Source: DSXH01 sp020724325
Lineage (GTDB): Bacteria > Bacteroidota > Ignavibacteria > Ignavibacteriales > Melioribacteraceae
Length of the DNA stretch: 64,000 nucleotides
Reading direction: 5' to 3'
NCBI GenBank assembly: GCA_040756515.1
Contig: JBFLYW010000006.1
Coordinates: 1-64,000 of the forward strand
Shown: positions 55,161 through 64,000 of the stretch, in pieces
Position numbering within the stretch: the first letter of the stretch is position 1
Layout of the letters: every line of letters begins with the position of its first letter
Program-made: the position numbers and the translations under genes
The notes under the pieces: model-generated
What the model saw: only the letters and a program-made list of their open reading frames with translations
What the model was told of the DNA's origin: nothing
Database searches by the model: none

Positions 55161-55742
55161 ATGCGCTGCCTTATAACAGTTTTAATTGTACTATTTTCTT
55201 TTGCAGCTTTTAATAATTCTTTTTCTTCCGAACCAAATAGAAAGGGAAATTACTTGTCCGGTAGTATATATGATTTTATCGTAAAGGATATTAACGGCAA
55301 AAATATTAAGCTTGCTGATTACTCAGGTAAGGTTTTGTTGATAGTGAATGTTGCAAGTAAATGTGGTTACACTCCGCAATATGAAGGATTGCAGAAAATT
55401 TATAATCGCTACAAAGATAAAGGATTCGAAATTCTTGCTTTCCCCTGTAATGATTTTAAAGGTCAGGAACCCGGCACAAATGAAGAGATAAAAGAATTTT
55501 GTGAATCTACTTATGGAGTTACTTTTAAATTGTTTGACAAAATAAAAGTTCTTGGTGATGAAAAATTACCTTTATATGAAATGCTGATTAATTCCGATTC
55601 TGTAGAAAAAGGTGATGTAAAATGGAATTTTGAAAAATTCTTAATTTCTAAAGATGGTAAAATAGAAGCTAGATTTAGAAGCAAGGTAAAACCGGAAAGC
55701 GAAGAAATTATATCTGTAATAGAAAAGCTCTTAGCACAATAA
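55161..55742 (+). CDS. Exported glutathione peroxidase-family protein
   Basis: A 193-residue peroxidase of the thioredoxin fold. It has the redox cysteine of ASKCGYTPQY near residue 70 (Cys, not selenocysteine), the Gln/Trp positions of GQEPGTN and VKWNFEKFL, and LAFPCNDF. An N-terminal signal peptide (residues 1-23, ending SFSS) suggests a periplasmic enzyme; the physiological reductant may be thioredoxin-like rather than glutathione. It lies 52 bases after pta. Confidence 0.93.
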   Translation: MRCLITVLIVLFSFAAFNNSFSSEPNRKGNYLSGSIYDFIVKDINGKNIKLADYSGKVLLIVNVASKCGYTPQYEGLQKIYNRYKDKGFEILAFPCNDFKGQEPGTNEEIKEFCESTYGVTFKLFDKIKVLGDEKLPLYEMLINSDSVEKGDVKWNFEKFLISKDGKIEARFRSKVKPESEEIISVIEKLLAQ

Positions 55743-55800
55743 AATGATCTCATTGAAGTTGTCTTAAAAGTAAAATTATTGAATGATTGTGCGCTGATAT

Positions 55801-55848
55801 TCCGCCAAAAAGACGGCGGACGGGTCCGCCAAAAAGACGGCGGACGGG
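55801..55848. repeat. Tandem 24-bp GC palindrome repeat
   Basis: Two exact copies of a 24-base unit, each carrying TCCGCC-AAAAAGAC-GGCGGA followed by CGGG. The arms are the same as those of the palindrome at 13270-13288. A small open frame spans it but has no ribosome binding site and is not called as a gene. It lies in the spacer between the peroxidase and malQ. Confidence 0.93.
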
Positions 55849-55915
55849 TTCTGAGTTCAGCTGATTTAATGGATTTTTTATTTGTACAATTACTAATTGG
55901 GCAACTTAATAATTT

Positions 55916-57457
55916 TTATTCCTCTTCAACTACAATATCAGCTAACTCACTCGTTTTGAGAGGTGGACGTTCATACAAGACGGTTAATTCTTTGTATGTT
56001 GCGGCTAAGTTTTCAGAAATTTGATCCCAAGTAAATCGCCACACCCAGTTCCCTCCAAGTGTTGAAGGTATGTTCATACGTGCTTCATTTCCAAGATTAA
56101 GTATATCTTGCATCGGTATTACAACAATATTTGATACTGATGCGTATGCAGTTTTAATCAGCTCGAAAACAATGTTGTCGCCATAATAATTTAGGTAATT
56201 CTGAGCCCACTCATAAATTCCGGATCCTTTTTTCTTTTCCGATTCAAAAAATCCTCGTGTAGTTTCATTATCATGAGAACCAGTATGAATAATACAATTT
56301 TTAATATGATTATGAGGAAGAAATTTCTTCTCCATATTCTCGCCAAAAGCAAATTGCAGAATTTTTATTCCAGGGAATTCAAATTTGTCTCTAAGTGTCT
56401 CAACGGACGAAGTAATTACACCAAGATCCTCGGCAACAATTGGTACATCACCCAGATTTTTCTTTATAGTGTTGAACAATTTTTCACCCGGAGCTTTAAC
56501 CCACCTTCCGTTTATTGCCGTATCAGCTTCGCCTGGAATTTCCCAGTAGGCATCTAAACCCCTGAAGTGATCTATTCTAATTATATCTACCAGTTCAAGT
56601 AATTTGGAAATTCTTTTTTGCCACCAGCAAAAATTATCCTTTTCCATTACTTTCCATTTGTATAAAGGATTGCCCCATAATTGACCAGTCTCACTAAAAT
56701 AATCTGGAGGTACTCCGGCAACAAATTCGAGCGAACCATTTTCTCTTACTGTAAATTGTTCTTTATTCGACCATAAATCAGAACTATCGTACGCTATAAA
56801 AATTGGTAAGTCGCCTATTATTTTTATTCCGGCATTATGTGTGTATTCTTTTAATTTCTTCCACTGCTTATTAAATACGTATTGAACAAACTTATTGTAG
56901 TTTACATCCTTTATCAGTTTTTCCTTCCAAGATTTAACAGCAGATTCTTTTCTAAAAGCAATATCCTCCGCCCATTGTAACCAAGCAATACCATTATGAT
57001 AGCTTTTTACAGCCATAAATAAAGAATAATCTTCCAGCCAAAAACTATTATGTTTACAAAAGTCACCACATTCATCATCGATATTGTGATTCATTCTTAA
57101 AAATTTTTCATAAGCTTTTCGTAATAAACTTGTTTTATACCCGATTAATTTTCCGAAATCGATTTTATGAGGATCGAATGCGGGAGGATTTTCTAAATCG
57201 GATTTATCAAGCAAGCCATCTCTGAATAGTAATTCGGGACTGACAAGTAGCGGATTACCAGCAAACGTAGAAAAGGACTGATAAGGCGAGTCGCCGTATC
57301 CGGTTGGTCCAAGCGGAAAAACCTGCCAAAGAGTTTGACCGGCTGATTTCATAAAATCGGCAAAATTATATGCTTCGGGTCCCAAATCTCCAATTCCAAA
57401 TTTCCCTGGCAAAGATGTTGGATGCAGTAATATTCCGGCAGAACGTTCTATCTTCAT
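55916..57457 (-). CDS. malQ: 4-alpha-glucanotransferase
   Basis: A GH77 amylomaltase that transfers glucan chains between maltodextrins, used in glycogen or maltose metabolism. The 513-residue protein has RSAGILLHPTSLPG, the nucleophile Asp of IDHFRGLDAYWEIP, acid Glu of VAEDLGVIT and the transition-state Asp of HDNETTRGF. The length is typical of the bacterial enzyme. No other glycogen gene is adjacent. Confidence 0.96.
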   Translation of the reverse strand: MKIERSAGILLHPTSLPGKFGIGDLGPEAYNFADFMKSAGQTLWQVFPLGPTGYGDSPYQSFSTFAGNPLLVSPELLFRDGLLDKSDLENPPAFDPHKIDFGKLIGYKTSLLRKAYEKFLRMNHNIDDECGDFCKHNSFWLEDYSLFMAVKSYHNGIAWLQWAEDIAFRKESAVKSWKEKLIKDVNYNKFVQYVFNKQWKKLKEYTHNAGIKIIGDLPIFIAYDSSDLWSNKEQFTVRENGSLEFVAGVPPDYFSETGQLWGNPLYKWKVMEKDNFCWWQKRISKLLELVDIIRIDHFRGLDAYWEIPGEADTAINGRWVKAPGEKLFNTIKKNLGDVPIVAEDLGVITSSVETLRDKFEFPGIKILQFAFGENMEKKFLPHNHIKNCIIHTGSHDNETTRGFFESEKKKGSGIYEWAQNYLNYYGDNIVFELIKTAYASVSNIVVIPMQDILNLGNEARMNIPSTLGGNWVWRFTWDQISENLAATYKELTVLYERPPLKTSELADIVVEEE

Positions 57458-57722
57458 ATTTTCACCAATAGTTTATGTGATACAAATCCCTTTAATAAAA
57501 TTAAATAAAAAAACAATATTTTCTTCAATCAATTATTTCATATATTGCTGTTAGAGAAGAGATAAAACAAATGAATAATTTTTTAAAAGTTTGCTTAAAT
57601 GATTGCTTAAAAATTTTTTTTTATTTATGTTGCTCGCCCCACTCTTCAAGTTCATTAAATTACTTTATAAATATTAATTAACAAGTTTTGGTTACCGGAA
57701 CCGAAGAAAGATTGGAGACTAA
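57458..57722. other. Divergent spacer between malQ and nrdJ
   Basis: About 265 AT-rich bases holding the promoters of malQ and the B12-dependent reductase. No cobalamin riboswitch was recognised, and no convincing NrdR box pair. A GGAG site lies just before the nrdJ start. Confidence 0.5.
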
Positions 57723-60700
57723 ATGAAGATTAATCGTCTGTTTACCGTTTCGGGAAAAGATCCTCTTGAGTCAATAGAATTTGTTAAACGTACATCGGAA
57801 ATTAAAAACCCTGATGGTTCTATTGTTTTTAGAATGGAGGATGTTGCAGTTCCTAAAGAATGGTCGCAAGTTGCAACTGATGTCTTAGCACAAAAGTATT
57901 TTAGAAAAGCCGGCGTTCCCAGGTTATTAAGAAAAATAAAAGAAGATAATGTACCAAAATGGCTTCTGCCATCAGCACCTGATATCAAAACATTGGAAGA
58001 ATTACCTGAAAAAGATCGTTATGGCTCCGAAACGGATTCACGGCAAGTGTTTCATAGGTTGGCTGGAACATGGACATACTGGGGATGGAAAGCCGGATTC
58101 TTTGATTCAGAAGATGATGCAAAAGCATTTTATGATGAACATATGTATATGCTTGCTTCTCAGTTTTCTGCACCAAATTCGCCTCAATGGTTTAATACAG
58201 GATTAAACTGGGCTTACGGAATAAACGGTCCATCGCAAGGTCATTACTATGTAGATTATAAATCCGGACAGTTAACATCTTCTGAAGATGCTTATACGCA
58301 TCCTCAACCGCATGCATGTTTTATTCAATCAATTAGAGATGATCTTGTAAACGAGGGCGGCATAATGGATTTGTGGGTTCGAGAAGCCCGTCTGTTCAAA
58401 TATGGATCCGGTACAGGTACTAATTTTTCTTGTATAAGAGGAATTAACGAACCACTAAGCGGCGGCGGTAAATCCTCCGGATTAATGTCTTTCCTAAAAA
58501 TTGGCGATCGGTCGGCTGGTGCAATTAAATCTGGCGGTACAACAAGACGCGCCGCTAAAATGGTAACATTGGATATTGATCATCCCGATATTGAAGAATA
58601 TATAAATTGGAAAGTTGTAGAAGAACAAAAGGTTGCCGCATTAGTTGCAGGAAGCAGACTCTGTAATTTGCATCTTAATAACATTATGAAAGCATGTTAT
58701 GCTGAGCATCCGGAGAACGATCGTTTTAATAAACGGACTAATCTTCATCTTCGCAAAGCAATCCTTGAAGCCAGAAAATCAAATGTTCCTGAAAATTATA
58801 TAGAAAGAGTAATAAAACTTGCCCGACTTGGATTTAAGTCAATTGAATTTCCGATTTATGATACCGACTGGAACTCAGAAGCTTATGCTACAGTATCCGG
58901 TCAGAATTCTAATAACTCTGTTCGTGTAACTAATGAATTTATGCAAGCAGTATTGAACGATAGCGATTGGAATCTATTGTGGCGCGTAGAGAAGTACAAA
59001 GCAGAAAAAGAAAATAGGAAACCAAAGCCATGTAAAACGATGCCGGCAAAAAAACTTTGGGATGAAATTTCCTTTGCCGCTTGGTCCTGTGCAGACCCCG
59101 GCTTGCAGTTCGATACTACAATAAATGAATGGCATACCTGCAAAGCAAACGGTCCAATCCGTGCTTCCAATCCTTGCAGCGAGTATATGTTCTTAGATGA
59201 TACCGCTTGTAATTTGGCATCACTTAACCTGGTAAAATTCTATAATGATGCTACTCAAGAATTTAATATTGAATCCTACAGACATTCTACACGCTTATGG
59301 ACAATTGTTTTAGAAATCAGCGTACTTATGGCTCAGTACCCAAGTAAAGAGATTGCACAAAGAAGTTACGAATACAGAACCTTAGGATTGGGTTATGCTA
59401 ACCTTGGTTCTTTGTTAATGCGTCAGGGAATTTCTTACGATAGTAAAGAAGCATATGCAATTTGTGGTGCACTAACGGCAATTATGCATATGAAAGCTTA
59501 TGCTACATCTGCAGAAATGGCAAAAGAATTAAGTCCGTTCCCTAAATACGAGGATAATAAGGAACACATGCTTCGAGTTATACGAAATCATAGACGTGCA
59601 ACTTATAATGTTCCTAAAGAAGAATATGAAGGATTGACAATTTACCCTATGGGAATTAATCCTGAGCATTGTTCATCCGACTTACTTGAGGCAGCACGTG
59701 AAGACGCAGACATTGCCCTGGAATTTGGTGAAAAATATGGATTTAGAAATGCTCAGGTAACAGTAATAGCGCCAACAGGTACAATCGGTCTTGTTATGGA
59801 TTGCGATACAACCGGTATTGAACCGGACTTTGCATTAGTGAAGTTCAAAAAACTTGCCGGCGGCGGTTATTTCAAAATTATTAATCAGTCGATTCCACCT
59901 GCTCTAAAAAAACTTGGTTACAATAATGATCAGATAAAAGAAATTGTTAAGTATGCAAAAGGATCCGGTACGCTTGTAGGATGCCCATACATTAATCATG
60001 AATCTCTAAGAGCAAAAGGATTTACGGAAGATATCCTTAATAAAATTGAATCGGTTCTGCCTTCAGTTTTCGAATTAAGTTTTGCATTCAATAAATATAC
60101 ACTTGGCGATCGTTTCTTAAAATCTGCTCTCGGTTTAACAGATGAACAAATAAACGATTACGGATTCGATTTACTTACCGAACTTGGATTCTCCAAAGAA
60201 GAAATTGCCTCTGCAAATGATTATATATGCGGTACAATGACCATTGAAGGCGCTCCATTCCTTAAACATGAACACTATCCTATTTTCGATTGTGCTAATA
60301 AATGCGGTAAGAAAGGAACAAGATTTATTAAATCCGACGCACACATTTTTATGATGGCTGCTGCTCAGCCGTTTATTTCCGGTGCTATTTCTAAAACAAT
60401 TAATTTACCTAACTCAGCTTCAATCGAAGATATTAAATATGCTTATTATCAATCCTGGAAATTGGGCTGTAAGGCAAATGCTCTTTATAGAGATGGTTCT
60501 AAATTATCCCAGCCGCTTAATTCTATGACTGAAGAAGAAATTGAAGACCTGCTCGAAAAGAAAGAAGAAAATGATATTGTAAAAATTGCAGAAAGAATAA
60601 TCCACAGATATATTGCCAAGAGAAGAAGATTGCCGGATAGAAGAACTGGTTACACTCAAAAAGTGAAAATTAACGGGCAGTCAGTTTATATTAGAACGGG

Positions 60701-61286
60701 TGAATACGATAACGGTCAGTTAGGTGAAATATTTATTGATATGCACAAGGAAGGAGCAGCTTTCAGAAGCTTGCTTAACTGTTTTGCAATTTCTATTTCT
60801 CTTGGTCTGCAGCATGGAGTTCCGCTTGAAGAATTTGTTGATGCTTTTGTATTTACACGTTTTGAACCAAGCGGTGTTGTATCTGGACATAAGAGAATTA
60901 AAATATCTACTTCGGTTATCGATTATATATTCAGAGAATTAGCAGTTACTTACCTGAATCGTAACGACCTTTCTCATGTTGAAGATGATGAAATACCTGT
61001 TAAAGGTGATTACCGTTCTGTAGCAGAACCTGATTTTGAATCCGAAGAAATTGTTAGCGAGAAAACAATAGAACTGGATCACAACAGAGTTAGCGAGGAG
61101 TTATCAAATGGAGACGATGATACTAAAACAAAGATTAAAATGATTACCCTTAATGATCCGGTTGCCAAAGCACGCGAACGTGGTTATACTGGTGATATTT
61201 GTCCGGAATGCCAAAGTATGACTATGGTTCGTAATGGAACCTGTCTTAAATGCACTACGTGCGGAGCTACAACCGGTTGCAGTTAA
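57723..61286 (+). CDS. nrdJ: Adenosylcobalamin-dependent (class II) ribonucleotide reductase
   Basis: Makes deoxyribonucleotides using adenosylcobalamin to start the radical, so it works with or without oxygen. The 1187-residue protein is of the large class II type. Active-site features include the first cysteine in PHACFIQS, the Asn/Cys/Glu set of NPCSEYMF near residue 482 with ACNLASLNL, and PTGTIGLVMDCDTTG. The C-terminal tail carries paired zinc- or redox-type cysteines (CPEC, CLKCTTCG, GCS). Adenosylcobalamin could be supplied by the adenosyltransferase at 12706. A terminator follows. Confidence 0.97.
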   Translation: MKINRLFTVSGKDPLESIEFVKRTSEIKNPDGSIVFRMEDVAVPKEWSQVATDVLAQKYFRKAGVPRLLRKIKEDNVPKWLLPSAPDIKTLEELPEKDRYGSETDSRQVFHRLAGTWTYWGWKAGFFDSEDDAKAFYDEHMYMLASQFSAPNSPQWFNTGLNWAYGINGPSQGHYYVDYKSGQLTSSEDAYTHPQPHACFIQSIRDDLVNEGGIMDLWVREARLFKYGSGTGTNFSCIRGINEPLSGGGKSSGLMSFLKIGDRSAGAIKSGGTTRRAAKMVTLDIDHPDIEEYINWKVVEEQKVAALVAGSRLCNLHLNNIMKACYAEHPENDRFNKRTNLHLRKAILEARKSNVPENYIERVIKLARLGFKSIEFPIYDTDWNSEAYATVSGQNSNNSVRVTNEFMQAVLNDSDWNLLWRVEKYKAEKENRKPKPCKTMPAKKLWDEISFAAWSCADPGLQFDTTINEWHTCKANGPIRASNPCSEYMFLDDTACNLASLNLVKFYNDATQEFNIESYRHSTRLWTIVLEISVLMAQYPSKEIAQRSYEYRTLGLGYANLGSLLMRQGISYDSKEAYAICGALTAIMHMKAYATSAEMAKELSPFPKYEDNKEHMLRVIRNHRRATYNVPKEEYEGLTIYPMGINPEHCSSDLLEAAREDADIALEFGEKYGFRNAQVTVIAPTGTIGLVMDCDTTGIEPDFALVKFKKLAGGGYFKIINQSIPPALKKLGYNNDQIKEIVKYAKGSGTLVGCPYINHESLRAKGFTEDILNKIESVLPSVFELSFAFNKYTLGDRFLKSALGLTDEQINDYGFDLLTELGFSKEEIASANDYICGTMTIEGAPFLKHEHYPIFDCANKCGKKGTRFIKSDAHIFMMAAAQPFISGAISKTINLPNSASIEDIKYAYYQSWKLGCKANALYRDGSKLSQPLNSMTEEEIEDLLEKKEENDIVKIAERIIHRYIAKRRRLPDRRTGYTQKVKINGQSVYIRTGEYDNGQLGEIFIDMHKEGAAFRSLLNCFAISISLGLQHGVPLEEFVDAFVFTRFEPSGVVSGHKRIKISTSVIDYIFRELAVTYLNRNDLSHVEDDEIPVKGDYRSVAEPDFESEEIVSEKTIELDHNRVSEELSNGDDDTKTKIKMITLNDPVAKARERGYTGDICPECQSMTMVRNGTCLKCTTCGATTGCS

Positions 61287-61317
61287 ACTTAGAAAGCACA
61301 TCTGTTTTTGATTGAAT

Positions 61318-61342
61318 AGGGACTAAAGCATAGTCCCTTTTT
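61318..61342 (+). terminator. Intrinsic terminator after nrdJ
   Basis: AGGGACT (61318-61324) pairs with AGTCCCT (61332-61338) around a seven-base loop, followed by TTTTTAA. It lies 31 bases after the nrdJ stop. Confidence 0.88.
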
Positions 61343-61415
61343 AATTATATTTGCATTAGGAATTCATTGACTTTTAGTATCAAAAGGGATAGCTTTTCAC
61401 CCTTAATTTTGCAAT

Positions 61416-62099
61416 ATGATTGCTGAAAATTACAACCGGATAAACGAAAAGATTGAGGAAATTTGTCTTAAAACCGGCAGAAACACTTCCGGAATTAAAC
61501 TTATTGCTGTTTCCAAAACTCAACCAATTGGAATTATTCAGGAAGCAATAAACTCTGGAATAAAAGATTTTGGTGAAAATAAAGCTCAGGAGCTGCGCGA
61601 TAAATCTGAATTGATTTCCGGTAATTTTAACTGGCATTTTATCGGGCATTTACAATCGAATAAAATAAAATATGTAATTAAATGTGCAGAGTATATACAT
61701 TCTGTAGATTCACTAAAACTTGCAGAAGAAATAAATAAAAAAGCTGAGTCTATTTCCAAGGTTCAGAAGGTTCTTTTAGAAATTAATACTTCTCTTGAAG
61801 CTTCCAAATATGGTTTGAAGAATGAGAAGGATATTTTTGACTCAGCTACTTACTGCTCTTTATCTAAGAATCTGAATTTAACTGGTCTTATGACAATGGC
61901 GCCGCTGACAGATGATAAAAAAATTATTCGGGATTGCTTTACAAAACTCCGTTTGTTGAAAGAGAAACTAATAAGCTCCGGATTCATATTGACAGAACTT
62001 TCTATGGGAATGACTAACGATTATGAAATTGCAATTGAAGAAGGTGCAACTATGCTGAGGATTGGAGCGGCAATTTTTGGCGAAAGAAATTACAATTAA
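61416..62099 (+). CDS. yggS: YggS/PROSC family PLP-binding protein
   Basis: A 227-residue single-domain PLP protein with fold-type III barrel, involved in pyridoxal phosphate homeostasis. The PLP lysine is in IAVSKTQ near residue 35, with FGENKAQEL, WHFIGHLQSNK and the late MGMTNDYEIAIEEGATMLRIG phosphate-binding region. It is followed by a divIVA-like gene, an arrangement that recalls the yggS(ylmE)-divIVA neighbourhood of Firmicutes. Confidence 0.95.
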   Translation: MIAENYNRINEKIEEICLKTGRNTSGIKLIAVSKTQPIGIIQEAINSGIKDFGENKAQELRDKSELISGNFNWHFIGHLQSNKIKYVIKCAEYIHSVDSLKLAEEINKKAESISKVQKVLLEINTSLEASKYGLKNEKDIFDSATYCSLSKNLNLTGLMTMAPLTDDKKIIRDCFTKLRLLKEKLISSGFILTELSMGMTNDYEIAIEEGATMLRIGAAIFGERNYN

Positions 62100-62127
62100 T
62101 ACAACTAAAAAATAAAAGTTGGTTGAA

Positions 62128-62679
62128 ATGAAATTTACTCCGTTTGGAATTAAGAATCAGGAATTCAATAAATCAGTTAGAGGATACGACCGGGAGGAAG
62201 TAAAAGCGTTTCTCGAAAAACTGTCTGATGAATTTGAACGTCTTCAACAAGAAAATGAAAAGTTGAAAGCTGAAATAGAACGCAATGAAGAACAAATAAA
62301 AGAGTTCAGAAAAATTGAAAAGAATCTTCAGAATGCAATGCTTACAGCATCTGAATCTACTACAAAAGCGATGGATTCTGCAAAAAAGCAGACAGCTTTG
62401 ATGATCAAAGAAGCCGAACTTAAAGCTGCCCAATTAATCGAAAAAGCTAAAGAAAGCGCAAACGCAATACGCGATTCAGTTCTTAAACTAAGAGAAGAAA
62501 AAAAACTTCTTATATCGCGTATCAAAGCTATGGTTGATACTCAGGCAAGTTTACTGGAGTTTAATGTAGAAAATATCGAAACAAAAAAAGTCCATAAAAA
62601 AGAAGTCTTAAGAGAACCGGTTAAGAAAACAGACCAACCCGAAATTAATGTAGATGACATTTTGGAGAAATTATTATGA
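62128..62679 (+). CDS. DivIVA-domain coiled-coil protein
   Basis: A 183-residue protein with the DivIVA N-terminal membrane-binding motif (FTPFGIKNQEFNKSVRGYDREEVKAFLE) shown by KFTPFGIKNQEF and GYDREEVKAFL, followed by a coiled coil to about residue 140. DivIVA proteins mark negatively curved membranes at poles or septa and recruit division partners. The start is ATG 62128 because DivIVA proteins begin with this motif; TTG 62119 would add three residues. It overlaps the downstream gene by four bases. Confidence 0.88.
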   Translation: MKFTPFGIKNQEFNKSVRGYDREEVKAFLEKLSDEFERLQQENEKLKAEIERNEEQIKEFRKIEKNLQNAMLTASESTTKAMDSAKKQTALMIKEAELKAAQLIEKAKESANAIRDSVLKLREEKKLLISRIKAMVDTQASLLEFNVENIETKKVHKKEVLREPVKKTDQPEINVDDILEKLL

Positions 62680-63497
62680 GCCAACTCAATTCAATGATTA
62701 ATGATACGCTAAGCGTAATTAGAAAAAAAGTACACAAAGATTATTCCATTGGTATTATTCTCGGAACCGGGTTAGGTGGATTGGTTAAAGAAATTGAAAT
62801 TGAGCACCAGCTCGATTATGCGGAACTGCCCCATTTCCAGTTATCAACCGTTGAATCGCATCAAGGTAAATTAATTTTTGGTAAAATTAACAGTAAAGAT
62901 ATAGTTGTTATGCAGGGAAGATTTCATTATTACGAAGGTTATTCCATGAAGCAAATTACATATCCTGTTCGTGTAATGAAAAAACTTGGTGTTAATACTC
63001 TCATTGTTTCAAATGCTTGCGGCGGTATGAACCCCTTATTCAAACTTGGCGATATTATGCTGATGGTTGATCATATTAATCTTTTAGGAGATAATCCGTT
63101 AATAGGTAAAAATGAAGATGAATTTGGACCAAGATTTCCTGACATGAGCGAACCTTACAGTACGGAGCTAATTAATCTGGCTGAACAGATTGCACTTAAA
63201 AACGGAATAAGGATTCAAAAAGGTGTTTACGTTGCTGTGCCCGGACCTAATCTTGAAACTAAAGCTGAATACCGCTTCTTAAGATCAATTGGTGCCGATG
63301 TTGTTGGAATGTCTACTGTTCCAGAGAATATTGTAGCGGTTCATTCCGGAATGAGGGTTCTCGGCTTCAGTATTATTACAGATGAATGTTTTCCGGATTC
63401 GCTTAAACCGGTAGATGTTAAGGAAATTATTAATACAGCTATGCTTGCAGAACCTAAAATGACTTTGATAATGAAAGAGGTAATTAAAGCGCTATGA
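62676..63497 (+). CDS. punA: Purine-nucleoside phosphorylase
   Basis: A 273-residue trimeric-type PNP cleaving purine nucleosides to base and ribose 1-phosphate. Motifs are GIILGTGLGGL, VESHQGKL, GRFHYYEGYSM, SNACGGMN and the purine-site region MSTVPENIVAVHSGM. The residue after SIIT is Asp rather than the Asn of mammalian PNP (SIITDECFPD), a change that can alter base preference but is not conclusive. It overlaps divIVA and the last gene by four bases each. Confidence 0.93.
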   Translation: MSQLNSMINDTLSVIRKKVHKDYSIGIILGTGLGGLVKEIEIEHQLDYAELPHFQLSTVESHQGKLIFGKINSKDIVVMQGRFHYYEGYSMKQITYPVRVMKKLGVNTLIVSNACGGMNPLFKLGDIMLMVDHINLLGDNPLIGKNEDEFGPRFPDMSEPYSTELINLAEQIALKNGIRIQKGVYVAVPGPNLETKAEYRFLRSIGADVVGMSTVPENIVAVHSGMRVLGFSIITDECFPDSLKPVDVKEIINTAMLAEPKMTLIMKEVIKAL

Positions 63498-64000
63498 CTA
63501 ATAGAAAACCGATTTATTATGCAACAGCCGGATTGCTTGCAGTAATTATTTTCGCTTCTAATTTTTTGAGCACAGATTTGTTCAAAGCCGGTTATCAAAA
63601 TTTTTCTGTTTGGTTTGTTCTTTCAATTTTTTCTTTTGCATGTGGATGGTTAATGAATAAAACCCTCGCTTATAATCACGGAGGCAAAGTAATTTTTTCA
63701 GTTATTGTTGCTTCTGTCTTCATCAGTATTTTACTCGTATCCATCTTTAGCGAATACTTCGGACTGAGTGAATTGATTGTTGAAAACATGATTCTTTATG
63801 TTCTCCGAAATATCACACTTGGTTCTATGGCTCTTTTCGGAATGGTTGTTTGTGAATTACTGATTTTACAAAAAGAAAGTGTTGGTAGTAAAAATAAATT
63901 GGAAGAAATTAGAAGACTTATGGCTAATACGCATCATGAAGCTAAACTTATTATTGAAGACGCAAGATTAAAATCCGAGCAGATGCTTTATGAAACTCAA
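63494..64000 (+). CDS. Membrane protein with coiled-coil C-terminus, cut by window end
   Basis: ATG 63494 overlaps the PNP stop (ATGA) and the frame stays open to the last base, so the gene continues beyond the window. The 169 visible residues have about four transmembrane helices (about 7-25, 34-50, 60-80, 95-120), then a Glu/Lys-rich coiled coil (from LILQKESVGSK, with NTHHEAKLIIEDARL). Product unknown. Its place after divIVA and yggS hints at an envelope or division role. Confidence 0.8.
   Translation, partial: MTNRKPIYYATAGLLAVIIFASNFLSTDLFKAGYQNFSVWFVLSIFSFACGWLMNKTLAYNHGGKVIFSVIVASVFISILLVSIFSEYFGLSELIVENMILYVLRNITLGSMALFGMVVCELLILQKESVGSKNKLEEIRRLMANTHHEAKLIIEDARLKSEQMLYETQ

Noticed and set aside
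55779..56024. 81-codon frame across the GC palindromes and the malQ 3' end
   Set aside because: It consists largely of translated repeat (RQKDGGRV twice) and overlaps malQ on the other strand.
57458..57722. Cobalamin riboswitch upstream of nrdJ
   Set aside because: No B12-box-like sequence or extended fold was recognised in this AT-rich spacer.

Overview
The window is AT-rich, gene-dense bacterial DNA that looks chromosomal. It most resembles the Ignavibacteria side of the Bacteroidota/Chlorobiota group. The main clues are a secreted protein with a C-terminal tail of the NYPNPFNP class (type IX secretion sorting domain), many outer-membrane-barrel-like proteins ending in an aromatic residue, LptF/LptG permeases, a tmRNA tag ending YALAA, and frequent TTG starts. 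The taxon is inferred from these signatures and not from a database match.

Layout. 1-6046: a probable operon of a fibronectin-like protein with a doubtful 5' end, a FecR-domain protein, a large barrel-like protein and a CHASE2 adenylate cyclase. 6047-8506: two LptF/LptG permeases on the minus strand. 8507-9378: a gene-free stretch holding a 571-bp tandem palindromic array. 9379-13254: dipeptidase, lipoprotein, YgfZ-like protein and cobalamin adenosyltransferase. 13262-13678: short repeats, then tmRNA (ssrA). 13792-19689: dapF, an ABM-like protein, a PHP protein, a TPR protein, efp, accB, accC and gcvH. 19751-24172: guaA, radC, a small coiled-coil lipoprotein, a LysM protein and phoH. 24200-28728: mazG (minus), a RidA-like protein, two envelope proteins, rsfS and argS. 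28816-32837 (minus): surE, a VWA-like membrane protein, bacteriohemerythrin and comF. 33003-40805: envelope and secreted proteins, including two large paralogues. 41085-47832: xseA, xseB, dxs, an oxidoreductase, a PhoB/PhoR-like pair, rplU and rpmA. 47894-53983 (minus): mdh, an RsbW-like ATPase, a barrel-like protein, a beta-CASP nuclease and an AI-2E-family permease. 54125-64000: pta, glutathione peroxidase, malQ (minus), B12-dependent ribonucleotide reductase, yggS, divIVA, a purine nucleoside phosphorylase, and a membrane/coiled-coil gene cut by the window end.

How the genes fit together. Most are housekeeping genes: fatty-acid carboxylation, translation, isoprenoid, lysine/peptidoglycan and purine metabolism. 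Adenosylcobalamin-dependent ribonucleotide reductase and a cobalamin adenosyltransferase in one window suggest DNA precursors can be made without oxygen. Bacteriohemerythrin, glutathione peroxidase and malate dehydrogenase fit a facultative or oxygen-exposed lifestyle.

The least explained parts are the FecR/barrel/CHASE2 signalling cluster at the left end, the pair of large proteins at 35166-40805 that share a repeated fibronectin-like module with the first gene, and the (palindrome-linker)4-palindrome array at 8762-9332. No mobile element, tRNA, rRNA or CRISPR array was seen.
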